Origin: Oscheius onirici
Lineage: Eukaryota > Nematoda > Chromadorea > Rhabditida > Rhabditidae
Assembly: GCA_932521025.1 (NCBI GenBank)
Contig: OW051471.1
Span: 12,338,001-12,402,000, forward strand
Length of the DNA: 64,000 bases
Direction of reading: 5' to 3'
A program made the translations under genes and the position numbers. Within the stretch, counting starts at the first letter, position 1. Each line of letters opens with the position of its first letter. This document shows positions 53,501 to 62,510 of the stretch, one piece after another. Under the pieces are notes generated by a model. The model did no database searches and was not told the origin of the DNA. It saw nothing but the letters and a program-made list of their open reading frames with translations.

Positions 53501-55921
53501 GTGAGCTTCTTGGAACAGGAGCTTTTGCTTCAGTCTATAAGGGAAAACTATCAGGTACCAAGTCTACTTTATCTAAAAAACCAAGCTACTAGAATGTGTT
53601 CCGCTTCTCAACATCCACAGTCACCTCAACGTTCAGCTGGAGGGAAGACATGGCAGTAAGTATGATGTGGCCTGCAAAAAACTGCCCAATCATGCTGACG
53701 AGTCGGCTCGCAACGACTTTTTCAACGAGATGGATTTCATGAAAAATCTCGGCTACCATCTGCACATTATCAGTCTGATAGGATGTGTGTCCAGCCGTTA
53801 TCAGCCTCTCATAGTGGTAGAGTATGCTCACCATGGAGACCTCTTAAAATTCATAAGGAAGAACAAACGAAGCTTTATAGCGGTAGAGTAGTACTTTTTA
53901 TTCAACTGGAAGGATTTCTAGAACAAGAGAGCCAGCTGCAACATCAATGCCGAAATGTCCTTGACTCTCAAAGACCTTCTCTCGTTCAGTTGGCAGATTT
54001 GTGACGGGATGGTGTTTCTTGCTTCGAACAAGTACTGCCACAGAGATTTGGCGGCAAGAAACATTTTTCTTACTAAAAATTTGGTCGCAAAGGTGAGTGC
54101 GGCTTCAAAAAGTTGGATGAAACAAGGGAGGTGTTCGAACAGAACCCCACCAATCAAAAATCGGCTTTCGCTACAGGATTCAGAATTTTTTTTCTGATTC
54201 TGGGAGTTATCTCCGATTTTCCTAAACGATCGGTTTGCGACCGCTCCAAATTGCCTTCATTAGTCCCTGAGCATCTGCAGAGCAAGAAGCGAATCATGCT
54301 TGTTCATTCTGGGTTGTTGCGCTGCGGTCTGGGCTGGGCTGCGGTCTGAACTGCGCTGCGGCCAGGTTGGACTTTGCGGCGGGCTAAAAAAATTCATTTC
54401 GCATTTTTTTCTGATTTTTTTTGTTTCCAAATACGTCCCCCGATTAGATTTAGTTTTGCCATCAGAAAAATTAGAAGAAAATCGAAAACTGACGACAAAA
54501 ATAGAAGAAAATGCGGATTTTTGACGAAATTCGGTAAAAATAGCAGTTGTCTTCTATTTATGTCGTCAGTTTTCGATTTTCTCCCAATTTTTCTGATGAC
54601 AAAACTGAATCTAATCGGGGGACGCATTAGGAAACAAAATCAGAAACAAATGCGAAATGAATTTTTTTTAGCCCGCCGCAAAATCCAACCTGGCCGACCA
54701 GGTTTGCCATCCCTGTGCGGGGAGCAGACAGAGTCTGGCAGTGGGAGGTTCTTGGTTCGAAACTTCTCCCTTTTTCAATTTTGTTTTCTTGGTGTCAGCA
54801 GTCTTTCAACACTTTTTTTAACCTTTCAAGGCCTTTGTCAGATAGGAGACTTTGGGCTCTGCAGAGAGGTCAATTCGATGCTTTATACTGCTCGCGGCGG
54901 TCGTCTCCCTATCAAATGGATGCCATTGGAATCTCTCAAGTATTACGAGTATAGCACAAAAAGTGACGTGTAAGGATTCTTGTTTCTCGCAAAAAATCGG
55001 TATTGTTCCATTCAGATGGTCATTTGGAGTCCTGCTTTTCGAAATTTTTTCTCTCGGGGAAGCCCCGTATGCAACGGTACAGCCGGCTGACATGCCAGAC
55101 CATTTGGAGGCAGGAAATAGACTTCCTAGGCCTAAACATTGTCCTGGAGAACTGTAGGTTCTTTCTTTTTCACTTTAACCGTCCCAAGAGAAGAACAAAA
55201 ATTTGACCGCCCCATGGGATGAAAAAATCTTTTTCTGGTTTTGAACTATGTTTATTTCTTTTTTAATCGTTTTTCTAGATTATATGGCACCATCCCCAAA
55301 ATGCTGGACGGATACATAGGAGCATAGCTGTTCCTGCGTGCTCATGACCGAAAGCGGATGTTCGAGCATCTGTTGGTCTGCATGGCCGAGGAGTTTTCTC
55401 CGTGAGTCGTATCCGTCCTCGTCAACAGCCTTCATAGTTTTCGACGGTTCCCAGCATGTCTCATACGGATTCGCGATGAAACATAAACTTTGTTGCCTAC
55501 ATATTTTTTACTTTGTTTTTCCTTGGGAAACGCTCAATTTTTTTCTTGGGATGGTCTAAATATTTTTCCATCCCATGGGACGGTCAAATTTTTTTCATTC
55601 TCTTGGGACGGTCAAATATCGCTTGGGACGGTTAAAGTGAAAAAGAGCCGAACTGTAAGAAAATGCTTGTATTCGTTAACACATTTAGTTACGCCTTGAT
55701 GGAAAAGTGTTGGGCAGAAGCTCCTGAAGATCGGCCCAACTTTGTTTATATTCGTGACGAGATCACAAAGCTCCTGAACTCACACGACGAACAATACGGA
55801 TACTTGCCAATTTACATGGGACAAATTTCGGTAGTGTCGTAGAATTCGATTTTGAAAAATCATGGCTTTTCAGGAGAAACACGATGACTGTTCAAGCGGT
55901 GATGAAGATTACCGATTTTGA
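50595..55921 (+). CDS. Receptor tyrosine kinase, nematode type
   Basis: Exon 1 starts at 50595 with a signal peptide ([14 protein letters not shown]). The ectodomain has a furin-like RKKR, then [30 protein letters not shown] and paired cysteines; it could be a VWA-like fold but I am unsure. A single helix follows ([20 protein letters not shown], 52550-52620). The kinase domain is complete: [20 protein letters not shown] (ATP-binding Lys), [53 protein letters not shown], and [12 protein letters not shown]. It ends at 55921 (SSGDEDYRF). The APE-equivalent PLE and the Arg-Asp pair indicate an active Tyr kinase. Nematodes have several lineage-specific families of this kind (for example the KIN-16 group); exact membership is not certain. 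The large introns at about 52.0-52.55, 52.75-53.3, 54.09-54.84 and 55.16-55.69 kb each hold an inverted-repeat element. One donor choice (at 53567) was made only to keep frame. Confidence 0.85.
52004..52545. repeat. Two copies of a MITE, second interrupted
   Basis: The first copy (about 52004-52200) ends AGGGGTGCTATTAGAGCTTT; the second (about 52195-52545) ends GCGGTGCTTCTATTAGAGCT. Both contain CGAAAAAAATGCGTACGTAA. The second is split by another element at 52245-52452. Same family as 36517-36730. Confidence 0.85.
52245..52452. repeat. Nested 208-bp MITE with TA duplication
   Basis: Ends AAGTCTGTTCAAAAAAAGAA and TTTTTTTTGAACAGACTT, with AACGCAACAGTAACCCAT in mirrored arms, and TA at 52243-52244 and 52453-52454. 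The uninterrupted sister copy gives the empty site. The terminal GTCTGTTCAAAAAG resembles the 47875 element. Confidence 0.9.
52886..53290. repeat. Inverted-repeat element in kinase intron
   Basis: GGTTGTACTGCAGTAGACGC is mirrored by GCGCCTACTGCAGTACAACC; the arms continue with CTCTGTTCGTTC and GAACGAACTGAGG. Confidence 0.85.
54362..54715. repeat. Long palindrome in kinase intron
   Basis: Arms of about 150 bp: GGCCAGGTTGGACTTTGCGG and TCCCCCGATTAGATTTAGTT at the left pair with AACTGAATCTAATCGGGGGA and CCGCAAAATCCAACCTGGCC at the right. Only about 50 bp lie between the arms. Confidence 0.9.
55172..55645. mobile_element. TIR element with coding-like interior
   Basis: TTTTTCACTTTAACCGTCCC is mirrored by GGGACGGTTAAAGTGAAAAA, and CCATGGGACGGTCAAA recurs inside. 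Between the arms, 55280-55400 reads [12 protein letters not shown] and [20 protein letters not shown] in two frames, unlike the other MITEs. It could be a captured exon. Confidence 0.6.
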
Positions 55922-56430
55922 CTGCTCCTTCCTAAAAAAAATCTCCTCAAATTCACAAAAGAAATAGTAATTTCCTTCCACTTTGATTAAATGTAAATTA
56001 CAACAAATAAGGGTCAAGATTATTTCTTGTTTTTTTATATTGCATTTTTTAACTGTGTTCTCGTTCAAAAGATCCTACAAATTGAGTAGCAATCTCCACT
56101 GAAACTTTTTAAAGACCAAGTCTGTTGATCGTCTGAACAAAAATTTTGCACAGTTGCATTGGAATATAACGGTTTCCTCAGCCCTTTGACCAGATTTAAT
56201 TTTCTCTCCAAAGCACTTTTCCTTGAATTCGTTGAACTCAATTTGTGGAGATACTGCCCAATCCCGTAGGGCATTTAGACTCTCTATGGGCCTGTACAAA
56301 ATTTGTGGAAACACGGCTCAGAATATACTCTGTCCAGCCATCAAACGTACAGGCAGACTCCGCAAGACCGCAAGACTAGCGGAATCTAGCCCTTTTTTGG
56401 TAAAGGGACTAACGGAAAGGAGCCTACCAA
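55922..56430. other. No gene seen
   Basis: 3' flank of the kinase gene. Short random frames only. Confidence 0.4.
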
Positions 56431-56570
56431 AAAGAAAAGAACTGTTCTGAAACTACTCACTTGAAAAGAACTCCTGTGAGTAACTGTTCTGAATTTTAGA
56501 GTTTCAGAACAGTTTTTTTTTACTAACAGGAGTGCTTTTCAAGCGAGTAGTTTCAGAACAGTTCTTTCTT
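56431..56570. repeat. Short hairpin MITE
   Basis: AAGAACTGTTCTGAAACTAC and TTGAAAAGAACTCCTGT mirror ACAGGAGTGCTTTTCAAG and GTAGTTTCAGAACAGTTCTT; an inner GAGTTTCAGAACAG repeats the motif again. Confidence 0.85.
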
Positions 56571-58290
56571 ACCAGTTTGCAAGTTTTGGCAACCAGTTTC
56601 CAAACTTTGGCTAAACTCGAGAAAAAGAAAAAAAATAGAAGCAATAAAATTAGATGACACTAACCCGAGCCAAAATCGCTGACTTGCCTGATCGAAGGTA
56701 GGCGCCAGCTGTACAACACCAAGTTATAAAATTGCGTCAAAGCAGTAGTAGTGTTTACACTTTAAATAAAAAATGCGTCAATTGGGCGTGACGACTTCTA
56801 TTTTTCATTGGAACGATTCCCCATTCCCCATAGTTCCTGGTATCTTTGCTATAAAAGTTCTCCAGATCACGTTCAGAAGTCCCGGGGATACTTGTGTACT
56901 ACATGGGCCTCGTCCATGATCCTTGGTGTCTTAATTTAAAGAGGAAGAACTTTTCTCAAGTTCAGAAAACTTGTTTGTAGGTAAACTATACCATTCCTTT
57001 TATATGTTTTCGTCGTTCAAAGACACACTTTTGGCCATCCTCGCCGTGATTTCAACTGTTTCTCCTGGTATTTTTAAATATGTACTGAAATATGACAGAT
57101 TCTACATTCTACAGGACAGTTAGCTCAAATTTTTGCTCTTTTTCTAATGTTACCGGGTCTTAATAGTAAGCTAGCGAAATTGTTTGAAGCGGCTCTCTTT
57201 TTCCGTGTTCCCGCCATTTGAAGCAAACTTCTTCCTGTTTAAACAATAAATACGGCACGTTTTCTGATCAAATTCTGCTGGAGGTCAAAATATGCCACCT
57301 GTTTCCCTTTTTCTTTCATCCGGTGACCAATTCAAGAAAACTGACTCGTTCTGTTGACCATGTCCGGTCTTTGTGACTTGACTGATTCTTGATTCTCTAT
57401 ACAAACTTTCTTCTACCTCCTTCACTTTCTATTTGCGTCATCGCCATTTCCTATAATTTCCTCCAAGGTCCTCTCCTTGATCAAGTTTTCCTCATTTCCA
57501 AATAGTTTCTCGCAAAAAGACTATAGTTCAGTCAACTTGAGTCACTTGAGAGCTGTGCACGGCTGACAAAAAGGAGTTGGTCGCTGACGTCGGTACCTTA
57601 TTCTCAAATGGCGGGTAATAAAACCCTCTCGAGAGATGTCTCTCCTGCCTACAAAAACAAGACTACTTGACTTGGGGGACGGGAGCGCAGCGGTCGAGAA
57701 AGAGAAAGACTACAGTTGGGTCCAGCGGCGCTCTCACATGACGGTCTCTTATGGTTATTTCCCTTCCAAGTTTATGTTGCTCCAAAACGTAGAAGTCTAT
57801 TTTTTTTTGTTTTCTTTACAATCTTCTAGTCACAAACTATAATGCAGATCCTCCGGAATCAATTGACTCTTCGAGAATAACGCAAAGCATTTTCTTTTTC
57901 GCCTTTTCTGCGATCTTGCTTTCACTTCCTTTAACCAGTTTCTACCATTCTCCTGTTCACATACTGACTGATCGCAACAGCTTGTTACCTTATTGCTCCT
58001 TTTTATGAACCTATTTCAGTTAAAAACTCTTGATATGTCACTGTGAACACAGCAGATGCCGTTGTACAGATGGTACAAAGTTTTGGATTTTTTCTCATAG
58101 GCAAAGACCTTCTGATGTATCGCGAAAAAAACTATTCAATGCTCTGACAGTAGAGGTCAATATGATTTCCTCCGCTTTTTTCTAGTTATTCTCTCACAGA
58201 ATCTTCCGTCAATCTTCCTTCTCTCACAGAATCTTACATGTCTATTTTTTTATGTCCTAACTCAGAAAATGATCTGTATATCTTCGGAAA
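56571..58290. other. Long spacer, no gene recognised
   Basis: Several short frames (for example 57636-57842) have no recognisable domain. CT-rich tracts near 57400-57520 are notable only for composition. Confidence 0.4.
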
Positions 58291-58293
58291 TCG

Positions 58294-58548
58294 TCAAACT
58301 GTCGTTTTTCTGTATTCAGTCAGGAGAAGTCTTCTGGCGATTGTTGAAAATGATGGACCAAGCTTGGCCGAAAGTAGATTTCTCCACCTGTGTGGAGATC
58401 GTCCAGCTGTTCTTGTCCGATTTGGAGTCCATTCTTCGACAATTTTAGTCCAGCAATTGCCGTCTTCATTCGCAACCTTCCATGCCCAATCGAACAAACG
58501 CATTTTGTATTCAGACAACGGACGCATGTCTAAATAACCTCCAACCAT
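58294..58548 (-). mobile_element. LINE C-terminal remnant
   Basis: The minus strand reads MRPLSEYKMRLFDWAWKVAN, WTKIVEEWTP and GRSPHRWRNLL. W-x-x-x-V/I-x-EW-x-P followed by GR-x-P-x-RW is the hallmark C-terminus of RTE/CR1-like retrotransposon proteins. No polymerase core is present. Confidence 0.6.
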
Positions 58549-58897
58549 GTCCTTCCTGGTTTAGTAAATCGTGAAAGGTTCGTAGTCCAAACTTTGTGTC
58601 CCCCTTGATACCAAAACATAGCGTCTTCCCCCCTTTAGATTTTCGCGTAGTGCTTCCTGTTGATAAGCGACTGCGCTCACTAGATCATTCTCCAATCAAA
58701 AAACAGTGCGCACAAAACGGCTACGTCTATTCGTTCCTTTTTCAAATCTGTGATCATTACCAGTCGATGATTTATTGGTCGTCATCCCCCTTCCCCATCT
58801 CCCGGTCTCGGGACTTGTTGACATCGTCTCGCGACGGATTCTTTCTCTCGTTCTGGCCTTTTGGGTTGTAAATATGTCTTTTTTTTCAGAGGGAAAC

Positions 58898-60232
58898 ATG
58901 ATTGGGATTATGAACAGTCCAGCAAAAGATTCTGTCGATTTCTACTCGGCCAGGGAGGAGAATAGAGTCAGGAAACAAGAGTCCATTGAACAGACGCAAG
59001 CCTTCACGGAGATCAAGAGGAAACCGACAGTTACTTATAGTCCAGGTAAGGCAGCGAACAAAAGTTAATCAAAGACTTTGCACAGTTCCCATCTAATATT
59101 GACTCCTTTTGCAATAAGGTTATGCTAGCCAACCATTGAGGCCAACAGGTCCTTTTCTCTAATGTCTATGCAGCAACTGAATCCAAAACTTTGCAAAAAT
59201 TTCCTTATTGGCCGCCGTTCCTAGCGTACAATCGTTCTCTCATCTTGATTTTATTACTTTTGTTCACTGCGCAACAAGGCCGTTTTGGATTTTTGAATAG
59301 ACAGAGCAAATGCTCTGTTCAACTTTTACACTACCCGTAGCACAAAAAAAAATCAAGGATAGTTATCTATTGATACCAGGAAGACGTTGCTATTTACGAC
59401 TGCTACAAGGTGGAGTAACGTTGAATTACAATTAGTGGTCACGCAACTTTGTCGGTGCAAAATCTCTTGTTGATTCTTTTTGTTTGTTTTAAAAGAAAAC
59501 AAAAAGCAAGGTTTTTATTACTACTACGATCTGTTGTGTTATATTGATACGAGAATACGTAAATTTTCCAGTTCTTAAACCTTTTTTTGGAAACAATTAT
59601 GATCGATTAGAACCTGTCACAAAGAGTGTCCTTTAACTGTAAACAATCTCTCTCAAAATGGTTTCGTTTTAACGATATGTCCTGGAAATACCCTGTTTGC
59701 TGGCGACAGAGATCACATCTAGGTTTGTTTTCTCTACCAGGTTCATACTGCTGTGACTATTTGATAAAAAAATATCCTATTCGCCCTTAGAGAACAATAA
59801 AGGGGACAAGTCCAGTCGAGAGACTGTTCCTGGTTGAGAAAAGTGTTCCTTCTTAGGGGAACTTGACCTTTGAACCTGGAGGGGGAAAAATGAGTCAGAC
59901 CGTCTCTCTTTTTTCTTTCTCTTCAAGTACAGAATTTTCCAGGCGGTCAGCGTCTCATCGATGGCAAAATGGAGCATGTAATAGACGGCGTCGAGCTCTG
60001 GCACAAAGTGATCAAAAAGAAGGTCTTCTCTCCCAAGTTTGATCCCAATGGAACTGATGAGACCAGCGATGAGTTCGACTTTGAGTATGAAGACCAGATC
60101 GTGGACGAGATCAAGAAAGCCCCGATTGAGGAAATGAGTACAGAAGCTGATGTGATTCGCTACGTCACAACGATTATGATCAATGTTCACGAGAAGCAGG
60201 AACGTGAAAAAGAGTTGAAGAAGATCATATGA
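58898..60232 (+). CDS. Unrecognised two-exon protein, about 146 residues
   Basis: Exon 1 begins at 58898 (MIGIMNSPAKDSVDFYSARE), just after TCTTTTTTTCAGAGGGAAAC. That is a strong acceptor and may be a trans-splice site, so I prefer this start to the in-frame ATG at 58874. The exon ends at TVTYSPG (59046). An intron of about 900 nt follows, then exon 2 (59943-60232): GQRLIDGKMEHVIDGVELWH, KVFSPKFDPNGTDETSDEFD, YEDQIVDEIKKAP and ADVIRYVTTIMINVHEKQER. It has no signal peptide or membrane segment, and is charged and probably intracellular. Frame and phase agree across the splice. I know no family for it. An AATAAA lies about 60 bp beyond the stop (60295). Confidence 0.7.
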
Positions 60233-60366
60233 GCGACGAGTTTTAAGTGTTGCGACAACTGTATTTTGCAATCATTGCTTATTTGGAATGTACAAATAAA
60301 TTTTACTTTTACGACTACTTGTTAGGAAAGAGAAGGTGGATTACACTGTTTTTGCCGGCAGCATTA

Positions 60367-60924
60367 ATCTCGTGGTGTATGGTCCATTTCCAACCAAGAG
60401 CGGCACCCATGTTTGCGCGCCATTTTGAAATTTCGTGCATAAATCCGATTTTTGCTACTTCTTTCATTTTTAGGTAATTTTTGGCATTTTCTTACATTTT
60501 AGACGTTGTAGTCGAATTCTACGCCTGTACAAACCTTATTGTCACCAAAAGCCGTGAAAAACAGCCCTTTTGATGCTGGATTATCATAAAATGAAAGTTT
60601 TCTCGCAAAAACAGCCATGCCGCTCTGAAAATCGGTGATTTTCTCCCGGTTTTGACATCAAGTAGGTTGTTTTATACGCTGAGTTCGAAAATGCAGTCGA
60701 AAACGAGAAATAGCAGCTAGAAAACTGCGAAAAAGCATCAAAATTGCACAAAAGGGAATAAAATCCAACGCCGCGGCCGTCATTTTTGAAATTTCGCGAC
60801 GGGAACCTTGCCACCAGTTTTTAATAAATTGCCTCACTGCCGCTATTCGTTGGAAATGGACTATAATGGTTATCACATCTGTCTAACACACAGAAGGCCG
60901 GCGGTTCGAGCCCGCCCGAGATCA
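60367..60924 (+). pseudogene. tRNA-Val(AAC) split by a MITE
   Basis: 60367-60379 (AATCTCGTGGTGTA with the TA) is the acceptor 5' strand and start of the D arm. 60866-60924 continues with ATGGTTATCAC, anticodon arm TCTGTCTAACACACAGA (loop CTAACAC, anticodon AAC), T arm GGCGGTTCGAGCCCGCC, and acceptor CGAGATCA. The 5' AATCTCG pairs with CGAGATC at six of seven positions. The 484-bp element sits between them with TA on both sides. The tRNA cannot fold as one unit unless the insert is removed. Confidence 0.92.
60380..60863. mobile_element. 484-bp MITE inside the tRNA-Val gene
   Basis: Begins TGGTCCATTTCCAACCAAGA and ends ATTCGTTGGAAATGGACTA, TA-flanked (60378-60379 and 60864-60865). Same length as the copy at 35354-35837 and closely similar throughout. 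TA targeting and short inverted ends suggest mobilisation by a Tc1/mariner-type transposase; none is encoded here. Confidence 0.93.
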
Positions 60925-61084
60925 GTTGTCTTTTTTTATTTTTGCCTTTCTTAAAACGAAGAAATTTAACCCTCTGGTTGAGAAAAAAGATCTAGGAACA
61001 TCTTCTTATGAAAAACATCGGTCAGTTTTATTTTTCTTCACTGCAACCTCCGTTAACAGGCCAGAGACAGTTCCTGGTTGACTA

Positions 61085-61267
61085 ATGAAACAGAAAACAA
61101 AAGTTTTCTTATTAATCTTTGCAGTCCTTTATGAAATTGCTCTGTCCCGCATGAAAGTAGGTCTTAATCCTAAAAAATGGATCCCGCCTCAAAAAATCTG
61201 CAAAAACTCAAAACATTCAAAAGATCAATGCCATTCTAATGACCGGAAAGTGCATTGTAAGAAGTGA
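61085..61267 (+). CDS. Possible small secreted cationic peptide
   Basis: A single exon, 60 residues. The start KQKTKVFLLIFAVLYEIALS is a good signal peptide. The mature part is Lys-rich with three cysteines (KICKNSKHSKDQCHSNDRKV then HCKK). Codon content and short length leave room for chance. No family recognised; an odd number of cysteines argues against a fully disulphide-paired monomer. Confidence 0.35.
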   Translation: MKQKTKVFLLIFAVLYEIALSRMKVGLNPKKWIPPQKICKNSKHSKDQCHSNDRKVHCKK

Positions 61268-61269
61268 TC

Positions 61270-62510
61270 CTTTATTCGATTTTGAAGCCCCAGAATGCGC
61301 AGCAGCTGTTAAAGATCCTCCCAATTGTCCGCTAAGTCGTGTTTCCACTCCCTTTTATGCTGTCAATTAATTCGTCCTTGTCGCCACATTTACATGCCTG
61401 TCAGGTTGCATATTTTTCCGTCTCCAGATTCACAGAAAACATACATAAAAGGGCAAAATCGAGAACAATGACCGATGGCAGGACAAAGTCGTTAACGAGT
61501 GCCGGAAAACTTTATTTGGTTAGGAGATCTCTTCGTTCCATGTCGCCGAATGCCCTTCCTTTTTCGATCCAAGATACTTTCTGAATCTCACAGTTGTCTC
61601 AATGTGTTAATCGCTTAAGAACTTTCTTCACATATTTATGGCCCAAGTGCGAAAACTGATAAGGTCAAACGGTTAAAGAAAAACATCGGTCAAGCTTTTT
61701 CTTCCAAATGTTGTGAGACTGTAAGCATCAGTTTGACAAGTGAGCTTTACGTGAAACGGCGTGCTTGACGATCACTTTTTCTACTTCTTGCTGCTTTCTC
61801 TAGTCGCTAAATCTGTGACGCTTAAAGAGTGCGGCGTGACAATGCACCACTTATTTCTTAATTCTCATTTAGTGATCATTTAAGGGAAATTTTTGATTGC
61901 AGGAATTTCAAAACCATCTGCGGCCTTAATCTGTCTATTTTAGCTTGTAAGTTGTGCATTTACACCATAACTTGTATTCACCGGTTCTATTCGAATCCTT
62001 TGTACGCCTCGCCAAAATGAGCTTCAAATTTTGGTTAAGCGCACCGAAACTTTTTGTCATTTTTTTTTCTTCCATTGCCACATACGGGTACAACCCTCGC
62101 TACTGCAACAAAAAAAAACTGGTAAAAATCTAATCCGAACACATCACATTTTTCCTTCCGCTCCAACCGTTCTGCTAGCCTCTTCCCATAAAAAACCTCT
62201 ATTTCATTGGCACCGTTTAGCTCTCTGCAATCCCTTTCTGACCCGTTCCCTCTCCCACAGTCTACTTATCCCCCTCTCTCTCTCTCCTCCGGGCATGTTT
62301 CAATCCCTCCTCGGCGACACAGCGTGTGATCCCCCCTTTCGCTTTCCAGCGTGAAACTGTGTCCATGTTTGACTCCTTTTTACCACCTTCCGCCACAGTC
62401 TCGCTTGCACTCTGTCATTGTATGTTATTCTCTATCCACAACCAGTTGATTTGCTTTTATCTCTTCCCTAAGAGCGGCACTCATCAGCCAATCCAATTCC
62501 AGTTCCAGAT
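61270..62510. other. Spacer before membrane protein gene
   Basis: A frame at 61339-61584 and another at 62031-62354 are open but low-complexity or featureless. Pyrimidine-rich DNA at 62260-62340 may be part of the promoter of the next gene. Confidence 0.4.

Noticed and set aside
61339..61584. Plus-strand frame of 81 codons after the small secreted peptide
   Set aside because: No signal, domain or splice context; likely chance.
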